The translations under genes were made by a program, and so were the position numbers. 64,000 nucleotides of DNA from Chlorokybus atmophyticus (Eukaryota; Streptophyta; Chlorokybophyceae; Chlorokybales; Chlorokybaceae), in assembly GCA_009103225.1 (NCBI GenBank), contig RHPI01003244.1, positions 62,001 through 126,000 on the forward strand, written 5' to 3'. Positions 48,956 to 63,473 of this stretch are shown piece after piece. Position 1 is the first letter of the stretch; every line of letters begins with the position of its first letter. Under the pieces are notes generated by a model. That model saw only the letters and a program-made list of their open reading frames with translations, was not told the origin of the DNA and did not search any database.

Positions 48956-51900
48956 AATTTACTCATACGAGGGCCGTTGATTGTTTAGGATAATTATCGC
49001 TTCAATATTAATGAGGTTTCAGCATTTTTACGTGAGTTATTGAGTGAACTATTACTATTAAGTACAAATGAACATGTTAAACATTACCTAACAACATTGA
49101 AGTATCTTTCTATATGTAGTGGTATACCAGTCGCAAGTCATTCCATAGTGGAACACATTATCCAAAAGCAATGTCAATGTGGTTTGCTTGATGTCATTAA
49201 TCCCAGTGAACGTTTACATGCATGCTAACAACAATACTATCTATAGGGATTCCTACAAACAATATACAAACGCCAAATCAATGATTAGTTGGCGGCACAA
49301 TTTGTCGTGACAATCATAAAATGATTATGTTATTGCACACTTTAGAGTCATCTGCAACTTTAGATATAAGTGTAGAAGATGATTGTTTCTCATCTTATTC
49401 CCACAAGGAGTTGACAGTTATTATGATTTACATATATGTAAACCAAGTATATATGTAAACCAAGTATCTTTCAAATGCGTTGTTTAATGGCATTTTCTAT
49501 GTTTACCTTGTATAAACCCTATATATATTATCAATGTCTCATGTTCGTCAAGCGTTATTTCTTGTCAATTAATGTCGTATTATTTTACTCAATAAGACTA
49601 TTATAAACTAAAAACAAATTCCCTATGCTTTGGATGAAGATGTATCCGTCATACAATTAAACACAAAATTCTCGGCTTAACAATGGATCACCTGCGTGGC
49701 ATCGTACACAATTGGGTGATTTGCTAACATTAGTAGACCACTGGGGTATGCCTATGTTGTTTAAGATTGTTGATGTCAGTCAATTTGTTAATAGCATACA
49801 TTCTGAATTCACCTAGCTTGACGCTCCGCTAGAATGCGTTTGGTTATTCCATTGGTTACAATATTTTTTAAAACATATATAATACGACATAAGACTTTAG
49901 GCAGCGTTGAACATTACGTTATTGGTAATGAGACACAGCATCGTGTATCGTTACATGCTCACGTTATGCTATGGTTATCTGCAGACGACATCGACCAAGT
50001 CATGAATAAATTGTTGCATTGGTACTTGGTGTTACGATGATACTGCACACGAATTCCTTGCTCTTTTAAATGTCCATTAACGTGTTTTATTTAAATACGT
50101 TTATAAGAAACAATCACATGTTTGTAAACCTGTTGATTCAAGTTGTCGCCCAATTGATACTAAATGTCGTTATGGTTTTCCATATATCATAATGTACAAT
50201 ACGAGAGAGCGGCTAACTTCAATGCCAACACAAAACGTTACAAATACTATCGCTCGCATTACGAAGATCGTAATGTTGTTCCATATCACACGTTCTTGTT
50301 ATTATCATGGGGTGCACATCGTAACGTACAGAAAGTCACAAATAACAATGGGTTTTTGTATACTCTCAAGTACACCATAAAAACGGAACCCATAGGAGCA
50401 TTGAACATTAATTCCGAAAATGCACATGCATTGCGATTGAGTGGGTTTTTTAAAATTCGAATTGCATTTGGTGAGCCATGTTTTTGTCCAAACCATTGGC
50501 TGCTGCAGAGGCCGCTTTAACATGCTGGGGATTCTCAATCATCCATAAATTTAGTTGAGTCATTTATGTCGATTCTGAAATGCCTGTGCACTGAACTCGC
50601 ATGTTGCAGATTGCACAATATGTTGTGATTCATGCAATTGACATATATTGTGCCCGATCTCAAGAATTGGAGACGGTAACATTTTGCGAGTACATTCGCA
50701 ACTATCAACGCACCAAGAATGTGACATCTGCAGGGTACGCGTTGCCGAAAGAAGTCATGTTGGATTTATTAATCTTTGTGGTTAATCATTTAAAAGACAC
50801 CCAAGTTGTCAAACTTAGTGACTGTCATTCAGTTTATAACATAGAAGAACCATTTTTCAACTACTTACTACAAGGTTCATTTTTGGTGTGATTATAAGTT
50901 GTTAAGTAATGACAACGAACAGTGATCATATTATAATAAATGCATTATTTGCAAGTTTCTCAATGATGATGACAACACTCTTGAACAACACATCATAACA
51001 TAATGTACCAAAAACTTGTATACAGTTAATAAAACTCAACAATTGTTAACTCAAATGATAGCAAAACAAGCAAGTGATAACATAGAATGCCATTCGGGTA
51101 GTACAGTGTACTACCCACAATGATGACAATGTCCATATTTGTGAAGTTATTACGAAGTGTATGTTGATTACCAACAAATTGAAACATTAAGATATGTCAA
51201 TGAGTTTCAAGATATTGCACATAAATCCTTATGTACTGAACGACAAGTTGTATTTGGTTAACTAGTTAATGAACATTTTAGCTTTATTTGTTATATCAGA
51301 AACACCAGGCTTGGGCAAAACTTTCCAAAAAAAAAGATCACATCTTATTTACATCATAAGGTCTTAAGATCATGTTATGTGCATTCACAGGAGCAGCAGC
51401 TGTACGTTTAAGTACCACGGCACGCACAATTTATACTGCATTTGCTATACCATGTGTCAGAAGCTTCCTACCTTACCTATCACCAGTGGATAATCGATAT
51501 GCTATTATATGTGCTACTCAAGTGTTTGTGATTGACAGATACTCCATTTTAAACTGCGTAGATTATCAACTTAATTTTTCGAAATACAGCAATTGTACAC
51601 ACGGTCTACGGTTTTTAAAGATAAAAGTCATATTTGTAGGAGACCATAAACAATTACCTCTTTTTTGTAAACATAATCGCATGAAAACGTTCAACCTTGT
51701 GTTGGATGTTATAGTGGCCATAGTCGTTCTTGAAACATTGCAATTGAACATGTGCTGCAAACCTCAATACGTCATGATAGTCATCAAGAATACCTTACAT
51801 GTCTTCATTGTTCTTACATTGTTCTTACTGAGGTACCATTATAATGTTCAGTCGAAGACACATTACGAGATTGCATTATGCATGGCTCATGGGAAAGCAA

Positions 51901-52363
51901 CTTCACTAATGATATTTCCATTACAATTTGTTCACATGTCTAAGATGTTATATCTTACAACGATAAAGCTATAAAAATGTTGTTGTAGAATTACGAAATC
52001 CATGCTATATCACTATATACCAATGCTACGAACCAAGCAGAGTTACAAGAATGGGTTCTAGAACCAAAATTTCCAATGTTGACATCAATAGCATTACATG
52101 CCAAAGTGGATTTTTTGGCTAATCTTGATTTCAACATCGGTGCAGTAAATGGAGCCATGGGTACAGTCACTAAAGTATGCTGCTTTTACAAGAATCGTAA
52201 TTATGCTATGAAAATATGCCTAATGGATACTCAAAAGTTGATTATAGTAACGAGGTCAACCTACAAAACCTACACCCATAAAGGTTATTCTTATAACATA
52301 TCAACATCTCCAGTACAACTAGCATATGCTATCACTGGTCATAAGTATAAGGTGCTACAATAA
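48956..52363 (+). pseudogene. Decayed Helitron: HUH Rep and PIF1-like helicase
   Basis: Plus-strand blocks of a rolling-circle transposon protein lie in order but in shifting frames. Rep part: GSPAWHRTQLGDLLTLVDHWG (about 49687-49750), LDAPLECVWLFHW (49820), then SVEHYVIGNETQHR with SLHAHVMLWLS, whose HAH is the two-histidine HUH metal site (49900-49990). A Helitron-typical block with FNANTKRYKYY and YHTFLLLSWGAHRNVQK follows at 50215-50340. Helicase part: ETPGLGKTF (Walker A, 51300), FTGAAAVRLS (51385), VIFVGDHKQLPLF (Walker B/Q-type motif, 51630), GAVNGAMGTVT (52140) and SPVQLAYAITGHKYK (52310). Many stops and frameshifts separate the blocks, so it is dead. Base composition is far more AT-rich than the gene side of the window. 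I could not place the terminal 5'-TC or the 3' hairpin-CTRR end. Confidence 0.8.
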
Positions 52364-53450
52364 AAACACCCACCATCATTGACATGAGACATGCGTTTGT
52401 TTCTGGATTATGGTATGTTGTGCTATCATGAGCGACTAACCGCTATTGGACGTTGCTGACGGACATGCGGCAAGCGATTGACATGCAATCCATACCTTGG
52501 TATGCCAAACAGGTGAGCAGTAGACGCATGCTTGCATCAATGTACATATCCACACTCAGCTAATTTGTAAACAAATACATAAGATGGCATATGCAAACGG
52601 CTTTCAACTTGCGTGCCGGTTTGAATTGCGTTAGGACCAAGCATGTGGAAAGCAAAACCCCGGACACCAAGCATCCCCGCTTGTGTACGAAGAAGCTAAG
52701 TAGTCCTTAAAAACTCCTTTTGGACAACAGCGGCATACTCGCAGAAGATTACGACGGATTTTCATTCACAAAAAGCCGAAGCCGATACTTTTATATAGGA
52801 TGCAATGCGCATGAGCGACAAGTTCAAGCAAAAACATAATATCGGCATCAAATTAGGTGATATTGTACAATAACATAAGCCTCGTTTCTCACATGCCATG
52901 TATGCTTCACACATAATACTTAACGACAAATCCTCAGGCGGTGTCATTACTTCATAAAGATATGGGGTCATAACCTTCCTGCTAACACCAAGCGCACCAT
53001 AGCATTCGCACCTTGGAATCAGGTCTCTTATCGAGATCAACCTCAACCTCAAGAACTCGGGTCAAAGGCCAATACGCGGCAATTAAATGGTTGAGCTCGT
53101 AGTTGTATAAGCATGCTCCTTCGACGAGGCTAAGATGCTTTCCAGAGGTGAGGCTGCTAACTACTTGAATGCAGTCCATGGAGCCGACCTAAGTTACAAA
53201 AACCCAACCCAACAACACCACTCTGGATGAGGTATGCCACAGTATTCTTACGGTAACTATATTGATGGCAATAACGGTCACAATGTATTTAGTCACATGG
53301 AGATCATTAATCCAACCAACTTGTGATAAGTGGCTTATAAGGTGCGTGAGTTACTCAACAATAGCCGCATGAGCACTCTCTTGGCTCTTCCAGCAACACC
53401 CTTACTCAAAGCCACACGCAACCGTGCCGGAAGCGCAAAACCTTGAAGAG
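52364..53450. other. Stretch between Helitron and GIY-YIG fragment
   Basis: A short exon-like piece at about 52437-52511 (RYWTLLTDMRQAIDMQ... then GTGAGC donor) may belong to an unknown gene. The rest shows only frames broken by stops. Confidence 0.3.
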
Positions 53451-53454
53451 CACT

Positions 53455-53660
53455 AATGGCTTTGTATATTTACTCCGACACATACGTGGAGGCAAAGTGT
53501 ATATAGGACAAACCAACAACCTAGTATAAAGGTTTCATGAGCATCGACATTATCCACCACGTAAGATGTTAAAGGGATTCAGATTCAACCTTAGCTTTTA
53601 CCAACCAAATTTAGATGCGTTCATTAGGGTGGGCCACTACCAAGGACAAGCTGGATAAAT
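53455..53660 (+). pseudogene. GIY-YIG nuclease domain fragment
   Basis: Translates as GFVYLLRHIRGGKVYIGQTN followed by NLV, a stop, and RFHEHRHYPPRK. The pattern VYLL-x8-VYIGQTN-x5-RF-x-EH is the GIY-YIG core: paired tyrosines, then the catalytic-face Arg and His. The stop (TAA) sits where a Y or E codon is usual. GIY-YIG domains occur in Penelope-like retroelements, homing endonucleases and repair proteins; I saw no reverse transcriptase upstream, so the parent is unknown. Confidence 0.65.
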
Positions 53661-54451
53661 TGGAAACCATGTTCATTCAAGAGTATGACTCATGAGGGCC
53701 AAATATTTACAATATCGAGCAAGGCAACCCAGCAAAGTTCAAGGCATTTTGGGCACGTTGGGGTAAGAATCCTTATTGCGATAGATGTAAACGATGAGAG
53801 GAAAACTTAGTAATAAAGCACATGTTGCCTACATATTAATATGCAACACATGTGTATGTATGTTATGCATGCAGTTACCTTTTATGTGCATAACTTGTAC
53901 AACTTGCATGCATGCATGTATCGTTATACATGTATGTAAATGTACGTATTATATATATGTCATGCCTCAGATTTGTTACATGTAATTTTATACTTGCATC
54001 ATGCATTGATTAAGTCGCCATCGCCATCGCCATCGCCATTACCGCCACAACACCATCACCACCGACATCGCATCGCTAAGGCCATCGCTATTACCATTAA
54101 ACTATTACAGATACTTATATATCAAATTAAACTGGGAAACTTAAAACTAACACAACAATTGATTTGCAATATTGCGACCATCAACATATACAATCCAACA
54201 ATATCTTTTAGCAAAAGTTAGCACGGTGCACCAATTACCATCAACTGCAAATCAATAATATGAATGGTAATACATATTAATTTTACACATTAAAAATTGG
54301 TCATATCACACTCAACTGACATCACTTGCATCAAAGTATTAAAAATCACTTAACCACTTCAACACTTTGTGCAGCAATACCCGCTTCATCTGCAGTAATA
54401 ACAAATCAATGGTAAATTAAACATAAATCAAATCAAATGATGACAACAAAT
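53661..54451. other. Stretch without gene, with GCCATC repeats
   Basis: 54005-54090 holds CCATCG hexamer repeats that also occur in shorter form near 48210. Otherwise AT-rich with no coding signal. Confidence 0.5.
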
Positions 54452-55639
54452 CTATAAACACACCTCAATTTCATCTTCTTTGTTGCCATGGCGATGTGGA
54501 CGAGCACGAAACTCTTGTGTCATTCTTAAGCATTGGCCAACACTTTCCGGAGCAACAAAATCCATGGCCGTGTTGACACGATTGCACAAAACAAAAAGTA
54601 AACACATAACCAAATATCATAACCCCTAACTACGCAAGCCAACATTACCTTGAAGTTGCGTACTTTGTGTGGCATCCTGCAGAGATGAAGATAGCGTTGC
54701 CGTCATATTGCACAATCCGCCACGATACCACGCCGGTCACGGTAAGATGTCTTCAGTTTGGATGTGCCAAACTCGAGATAAATACCGTATTGAACACAAA
54801 TGTGATGGTAACATACCATATTGTCGTTGAAGATCTTGCAAATCTTCCACTTTTAAGTAAAAGCTTTGATCATGGACATGATCAACCACCTAGCAATAAT
54901 GCCCACATGCATACAGAACCGTATGTATCACTACATTTATAGTAACCAACCTTGAAGGAGAAGTTCTCACGAAGTTTATTGTAACCTTGCTGAAACCTTT
55001 GCTAATTGTCAACCACATCTTCATGCCTAAATATATCCCAAACTACTCCAACATCCTTCCACGCAATCACCACAGTAAACACACCGAATATGTGCAACAA
55101 GTATTACCCCTACCAATCAACTCATGTTGCATTCGTGGCCTGCGCAACAACTGGGCAGCCGCTTGCGCATCACTCCCATCAGGATCCGAAGCAAACAGTA
55201 GTACATCAACCTATCAACCAAATTATGCGCAACTTGAGTCTCAATTGCAGTCACATACCAACCATCACTATGTTAATAAGAACAAGAACACACTTACCGC
55301 ACTTGATAGGTGTATGTGACCTTTGTTTTAAGTTATATATAGCTTACGGTTCACAACCGTAAGCTATGTAAAACCCAAAACAAAAATCAGCGGGTATTTA
55401 ATCCTGTAATACACAACATGTTAACGTGTATATTCAAGGAAAGTACATATTTATGTATTTCCATTAGGCATACCGCGGGTACACAATTGGCCAAGTTGAA
55501 CTTCCCTTTGCTAGGGTGGGTGTACTTTTCAAAAGGCAAAATGTTAATGAAATCAGCAAAATGCTCCGACAACACATTTTAAAGCAAGCCTAGTAATTAG
55601 CTATTGTTGAATGATATCGCATTTATTAAGCTTTGTAGC
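54452..55639 (-). pseudogene. C-terminal half of a KDM3/IBM1-type JmjC histone demethylase, decayed
   Basis: KDM3 proteins remove H3K9 methylation using Fe(II) and 2-oxoglutarate. On the minus strand the family blocks run in order: EHFADFINILPFEKYTHP with KFNLANCVPA before a GTATGC donor (55570-55468), GFYIAYG (about 55350), HIHLSSAV before GTAAGTG (about 55320-55296), VVWDIFRHEDV (about 55050), VHDQSFYLKVEDLQ (about 54880), NAIFISAGCHTK (about 54690) and DFVAPESVGQCLRMTQEFRA with RPHRHGNKEDEIE (54572-54458). An in-frame TAG follows DIFRHEDVVDN, and the frame around GFYIAYG is broken. The expected iron-binding H-x-D reads H-L-S, so the catalytic site is lost too. The 5' half is missing: the region ends against the LTR-like sequence starting at 55640. 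Confidence 0.78.
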
Positions 55640-57069
55640 TGTTACGCCGGGCGGGGGTTAATTATCACTTAAAACTATGTGCAGTGATCACACACTTTAC
55701 ATGTAGTGACTGTACACTCCCTTAACCACCTTTTGTTGAATGAACAACTACTTGGCAACTTAAGGGATATGGTCACCTAGTTTAGGTACCCCTACCTTAG
55801 CCCCAAAAGCCCAGAGCTCAAGTCGTGCGGCGGCTACCCTCCACCCGCGACTGGCTCTTTTTTTATTGCGAAATCCATCGCCATGAGCTTTACTAGGAAC
55901 TATCTTGGCTAAGACCTACTTGGCTCAAAGCCCTCTACCAGATCCCCATTCACTCACCCAAGTGATTAGTTTAGTTCACCCGGCATTTGTTCACTGGCAT
56001 TCTGCAAAGTGACCAATAATGCTAATCCGCGTTTTTTGTGCTTGCGGCCATGGTAGGCGGCGCTGTCACGCGCTGCGTATCGGCACACGCGGGAGGGGGC
56101 AAATGCCTTAGCCGATTTTCTGTCGCGACGTCGCGTCGCGAAGTGATCTAATAGTTGATTCACTAGTGAATCAACTTTAGTTCACTACCTTGTCGGCTTT
56201 ATGAATCACTCTACTAGTGAACTAACTTAGTTCACCAGTGATTCACTTTTGGCTCCCTCTTCTATTAGTCCCCTCATATTAGGGTGATTCACTTAGTTCA
56301 CTTAGTTTACTTAGTTCACTTAGTTCACTACGAACCCTTAGTGAACTACTTTTAGTGCATGTTCGTAACTGAACCAGTGAACTATTTTAGTTCACTTACG
56401 AACCCTCTGTGAACTAGTTTAGTTCATGTTCGTAACTGAACCAGTGAACTATTTTAGTTCATGTTTGTAACTGAACCAGTGAACTATTTTAGTTCACTTA
56501 CGAACCCTTAGTGAACTATTTAAGTTCATGTTCGTAACTGAACTAGTGAACTAATTTAGTTCACTATGTTGATTCACTTCGCAGGTGAATCAACCCCTTC
56601 GCGAACTCATTTCGCGAAGTCCTTTTTATTCACCCTAAGAGAGGCTACTTCGCTCTATTCATCTGATCCAAATAAGCCGCCTTGGATTGGCCTAAATGAA
56701 CCTTATAATTACACATGCTTCTTCCTATGATGTTTCACACGATTGGCCCCATAAGCCCACATCGCGTTAATAAATCATTATACTAGAGCCATGTGCTTTT
56801 ATCTTCCTACTCAAGACGCCCATACATTCATGAATAGGGTAATTCCTAGTCAACCACTTCTAATTAGATGCATGCAAATGCTCTAACTAGCCAGGCCTAT
56901 AATTAGCGATGCATTGCATTCGTGTTAAAGCTCAAACACAAACACACGCATTCAAACCTTTTATAACAAACCAAGATAATCCAACCAAGGTTCATTAAAC
57001 TTTTGTCTCTCGCTAATTAAACTTATATATACACTGTACATGACCAGCTGTAGTAGCTAGGCCGTAACA
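55640..57069 (-). mobile_element. Probable 1.43-kb LTR of Ty3/gypsy element B
   Basis: In element (minus) orientation it begins TGTTACGGCC at 57069, right after a purine-rich tract (AAAGGGGGGG), and ends GGCGTAACA at 55640, so both ends show the TG...CA pattern with a 7-base inverted repeat. TATATATAAG, a possible TATA box, lies about 40 bases inside. Most of the interior is the GTTCAC/GTGAAC array. The second LTR would lie beyond the right edge, so the call rests on end structure and position only. Confidence 0.5.
56150..56600. repeat. Array of GTTCAC / GTGAAC motifs
   Basis: Roughly twenty copies of TTAGTTCACT or its reverse complement AGTGAACTAA in about 450 bp, arranged both directly and head-to-head. 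Longer units such as GTTCGTAACTGAACCAGTGAA repeat two to four times. Strong potential for stem-loops. Confidence 0.9.
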
Positions 57070-57228
57070 ATGCCCCCCCTTTAGTTATTGAGCGTCTCTG
57101 CTCAATTTCTTTCTCCACGCTTTCCAACTTAGGAAAACAAGCCATGATCAGTAACTTGATAGGTCAAAACGTGGAACTACTTCTAAAGGCGGAAAATATA
57201 TATTTTCAGAAATGGACCTACCTGGACT

Positions 57229-57748
57229 TCATCTTTGGGCAACCGTTAGCTCCCTCCAATATTTCTTTATCAGAAGCGGTGATCGCATGTTAGGTTTGTC
57301 AACCCATTCACATGCTTCGAACGGATGACCCTTCCATTTCACAAAGTAACTGGGAGATCTGCCTTTCCGGCCTTTGTGGGTTATTATACCCTCCACTTCA
57401 TACTCCCAATCTCCTTCTATAAACATTGGGGGTGGTGGTGGCTGCACCGACCCATCTGAGTGATAGGTTCTCAATAGCGAGGCATGAAATACATTATGTA
57501 TTTTAAGACTCGGTGGCAATTCTAACTTGAATGCCACAGCCCCTATCTTTTCTATTACCTTAAATGGTCCAAGCCATCGGGGTAATAGTTTTCGGGCCCC
57601 ATCGAGAGACTCCATCCTCACATTCTTTGTGCTAAGTAGGACTTCTTGTCCCACTTCAAACACGGCCTCTGCCCTCTTGGCATCGGCATATTGACGCATA
57701 CGATTTTGGGTTGCTAATAAGGCCCTCTTGGCCTCATTTTGCACCTGC
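57229..57748 (-). pseudogene. Ty3/gypsy element B: integrase C-terminus with chromodomain (truncated by element A)
   Basis: The open frame carries the C-terminal end of a chromovirus integrase: LLSTKNVRM, LLPRWLGPFKVIEKIGAVAF (GPY/F module), IHNVFHASLLRTYHSDG and a chromodomain (YEVEGIITHKGRKG, SYFVKWKGHPFEACEWV) that would guide integration to marked chromatin. It ends with the stop at 57229. The 5' side is cut at 57748, where the LTR of element A starts; the rest of element B should continue beyond the window. It is related to, but clearly diverged from, the same region of element A, and unlike A its chromodomain is in frame with the integrase. Confidence 0.85.
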
Positions 57749-58087
57749 TGTAAGGAGAGGGGGTGCTCCTCCTCCCTTTAATCCCCTACCCCAACACCAC
57801 CACCAGCCAGGCCGACCACACCGCCGCCGCCAGGGGCAACTGCCGGAGCAGAAGATCCCCCTGGCTATGGCGGCTGCTGCGTTAGCAGTGCCGCCATACA
57901 GCTGATATCGACATGAGACTCTTGTCTCATGTCGATATCAGTGTTACAGTTAAGTAACACTACATTAGGGCCTTAACACTAGGTTAACGGCCCTAATACG
58001 GCTTAATTGGCTGTATATACCCGTTGGGACCCTTATTTAATCCTAGATAAGGGCGGGGAACCTCTATAGAGGTAGCACTCCGTTACA
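57749..58087 (-). repeat. 3' LTR of element A (339 bp)
   Basis: In element orientation it starts TGTAACGGAG directly after the purine-rich tract and ends CTCCTTACA, giving TG...CA ends with a short inverted repeat. It holds a perfect 18-bp-arm hairpin with a 4-base loop (57902-57919/57924-57941). The last plus-strand base before it belongs to the integrase frame of element B, which fixes the boundary; the five bases CCTGC (57744-57748) are the candidate target duplication. Confidence 0.8.
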
Positions 58088-58210
58088 TTCCCCCCCACTT
58101 AGGTTTCAATGTCCTCATTGAAGGGTTAGCAAAGCCCCACCATGAGCACCGAGAACCAAAGCAGTGAGAGAACCAGGGCCGAAGCGGTAAAGATGTCTGC
58201 CAGCACCCTT

Positions 58211-61284
<3,074 letters not shown>

Positions 61285-61979
61285 TCCTGTCCTAATACCA
61301 CATCAACACCTGATATGTCGATGGATACCACTATGAAAGTAAGAGTGGCATGATAATTACCAATCTTTACTTTGATTTTTATTTCCCCTTTCACTGGCAA
61401 CGCACCCCCCGCACCGGCAGCTGAAAATGCTGAGGGTTTACACGCTATCTTATTGCGCACAACCCATTGTTCCTCAACGAAGTTGTGTGTTGCACCAGTG
61501 TCAATCAAGAACGAACTGTTTACACCCTGCATTGTGCCACTAAATGTCCACAACAGAGGTACCACCCGTCCTTGAAACGTAGCCAAGAGTCCGTGACTAA
61601 TGCGAGGGTTGATCAATATGGCTGACAATCGTACTGTCCTTGTTTCACGCTTGCTGAATTGCTTCAACACAGACCCTCCCCGAGTATGTTTTAACCATGG
61701 GCCATGATACTTTGGCACCATCACCACCATACTCAAGGTTCTGTGCTTATTCTGCAACTCAGTCAATGCATGCAACACATCGGTAAGCATGTTGAACTCC
61801 ACATGTACCAGCACACAAGCATTCTCTTCCACTTTTTCAACATCAAAGAGTGGCAACTTGTCATGTGCTTGCCATGCATGTGTCATTACATGTACTTGAA
61901 ACAGATCATCAAACCAGCTTGCTGCTTGCATCTCAAGCAACTGGCTATCAACCGCTTCTACATTAATCACGGCGTAATC

Positions 61980-63245
61980 CTATTCAACCTTCTTGGCCTT
62001 GCCCTTCTTGGCGGGGCAGTTCTTCGCAATGTGACCGGGCTGGTGACATACGTAACAGGTGCGAGCCGCAGCGGGTGTAGCACCACCAGCAGATGTGCCA
62101 CCGGTCGGAGGCGTGAATGTCTTCGCCTTCTTTGCCGTGTGCGCACTCGACTGAGGGTAACGCTTTCCTCCCACCCCGTGCGGCTTGGCCGCAACTGCCA
62201 CATGTGCCTTTTCCTGCACCGCCGTGTCATCATTGTACAGATACACGCTCAGCTTCTGCAGCTGGGCCAAGTCCTCAGGAACCCAAGGAAGTCCCGTTGC
62301 CGTGTTGTAATGCAGCTGATCGCGCACACGCGCATCCAAGCCGTGCTTGTACAACTCAGACTGCTCAGCCTTGTCCATGGGCATGAGGCCACTGTTCACG
62401 CGGCCCACCAACGCTTGGAACTCCTGCAGATAGACTGAAGCCGTTCTGCCATTCTGTCGCAGCTTGTTGAGCTTGTTGCGAGCCTGAGTAGCTGGATCCA
62501 TGCCACCATAGCGCTCCACAAGGAACTTGAATAGTGCCTCCACTGTCTTGGCCGCACCATCCTCTGTCTGCCTCGCCCACTCGGCGAGAGCGTCAGATGG
62601 CATGAGCAACTCAGCAACAGCAATGTGCTCGCCAACTGGTCGCTTCAGTGCTGTCAAGTAGTGCTTAACAGCGACCACCCAATCATGGATGCTGACACTG
62701 CCGTTGGGCTTGAACTTCTCAGGCTTGTTCAGTGCTGTAACCGGCAGCCCCGCTGATGCTCCAGCTGCTGAAGTAGCACCCGCCACCTGTTGGCGCAGCG
62801 CCACCAACTCAGCCTGCATAGCATCGAGGCGTGCCGTCAACTGCACTCGGCCAGTCAACTTGTCTTCCAAGTTAGGTCCCAAGTACCAGAACACGTCCTT
62901 GCAACGCTGTGAGGTTTCCACTCCCAAGTTGGCCAAAGCCTCAAACGCCATTCGCTTGCCTTGGTAAGGGGGAGGTTTATCGTAAACAGCCATCAGAGCA
63001 GCCACCTTCGGATCACCGCGCACGAGTGGCGGAACATTGTTCGTCAACTCGTGCTCAATCATGCGGATCACCATCTCCTTGCTTGCGCGAGGGAGAGTGG
63101 CAAAATCTGTTGCATAGCTATCACGAACCTTTTGTGCCCATGCATCCCACACTTCCTGACGAAGCTGTGGGTGAGCATCGATCAAGACTTTGCGCTCTCG
63201 CGCATACTTCTCAATAGCCCCACCAATGACAGACTGTGTGTCCAT
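61980..63245 (-). CDS. Element A gag polyprotein
   Basis: 421 residues. The middle matches retrotransposon gag capsid (PNGSVSIHDWVVAVKHYLTA, TVEALFKFLVERYGG, VYLQEFQALVGRVNSG). The C-terminus has one zinc knuckle C-x2-C-x4-H-x4-C (CYVCHQPGHIAKNC, 397-410) and a basic tail. Start ATG at 63245. It ends at TAG and the same frame continues into protease. Gag would form the particle that packages element RNA. Confidence 0.92.
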   Translation of the reverse strand: MDTQSVIGGAIEKYARERKVLIDAHPQLRQEVWDAWAQKVRDSYATDFATLPRASKEMVIRMIEHELTNNVPPLVRGDPKVAALMAVYDKPPPYQGKRMAFEALANLGVETSQRCKDVFWYLGPNLEDKLTGRVQLTARLDAMQAELVALRQQVAGATSAAGASAGLPVTALNKPEKFKPNGSVSIHDWVVAVKHYLTALKRPVGEHIAVAELLMPSDALAEWARQTEDGAAKTVEALFKFLVERYGGMDPATQARNKLNKLRQNGRTASVYLQEFQALVGRVNSGLMPMDKAEQSELYKHGLDARVRDQLHYNTATGLPWVPEDLAQLQKLSVYLYNDDTAVQEKAHVAVAAKPHGVGGKRYPQSSAHTAKKAKTFTPPTGGTSAGGATPAAARTCYVCHQPGHIAKNCPAKKGKAKKVE

Positions 63246-63260
63246 TGTAGCTGGCCCACT

Positions 63261-63443
63261 CTAAGTAGATTGATTGGGAGAAGCTTCGCTATCCTGCGCA
63301 GCTTCCTCTTTGTCACTCTCAGTGAGCTTGTAGCTCTCACTCGTGTCCGAGTCTCTCACTTTGTCATCACTTAATGGTTCGTATGATGACGATGAGTCAG
63401 GGACGGTAAAGTACTTCTCACCTCCCTCTCCTTGGTCAGACAT
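63261..63443 (-). CDS. Small acidic ORF just upstream of gag, same frame
   Basis: 60 residues from the ATG at 63443, rich in Ser, Asp and Glu (DSSSSYEPLSDDK, ESDKEEAAQDSEA). It stops at TAG (63261-63263), 15 bases before the gag ATG, and lies in the gag frame. It could be an upstream ORF, or the original N-terminus of gag now cut off by an amber codon. No family recognised. Confidence 0.5.
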   Translation of the reverse strand: MSDQGEGGEKYFTVPDSSSSYEPLSDDKVRDSDTSESYKLTESDKEEAAQDSEASPNQST

Positions 63444-63473
63444 CTGCCCAAAGACAGCCGTTAGCAAGTGCAC

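Noticed and set aside
56150-56600. CRISPR-like array
   Set aside because: Repeats alternate in orientation with irregular spacing and overlap; the host is a eukaryote and no cas genes are present.
61980-61982. TAG reassigned to an amino acid in this organism
   Set aside because: The PSA3 gene ends at TAG at the expected place, so TAG acts as a normal stop here.
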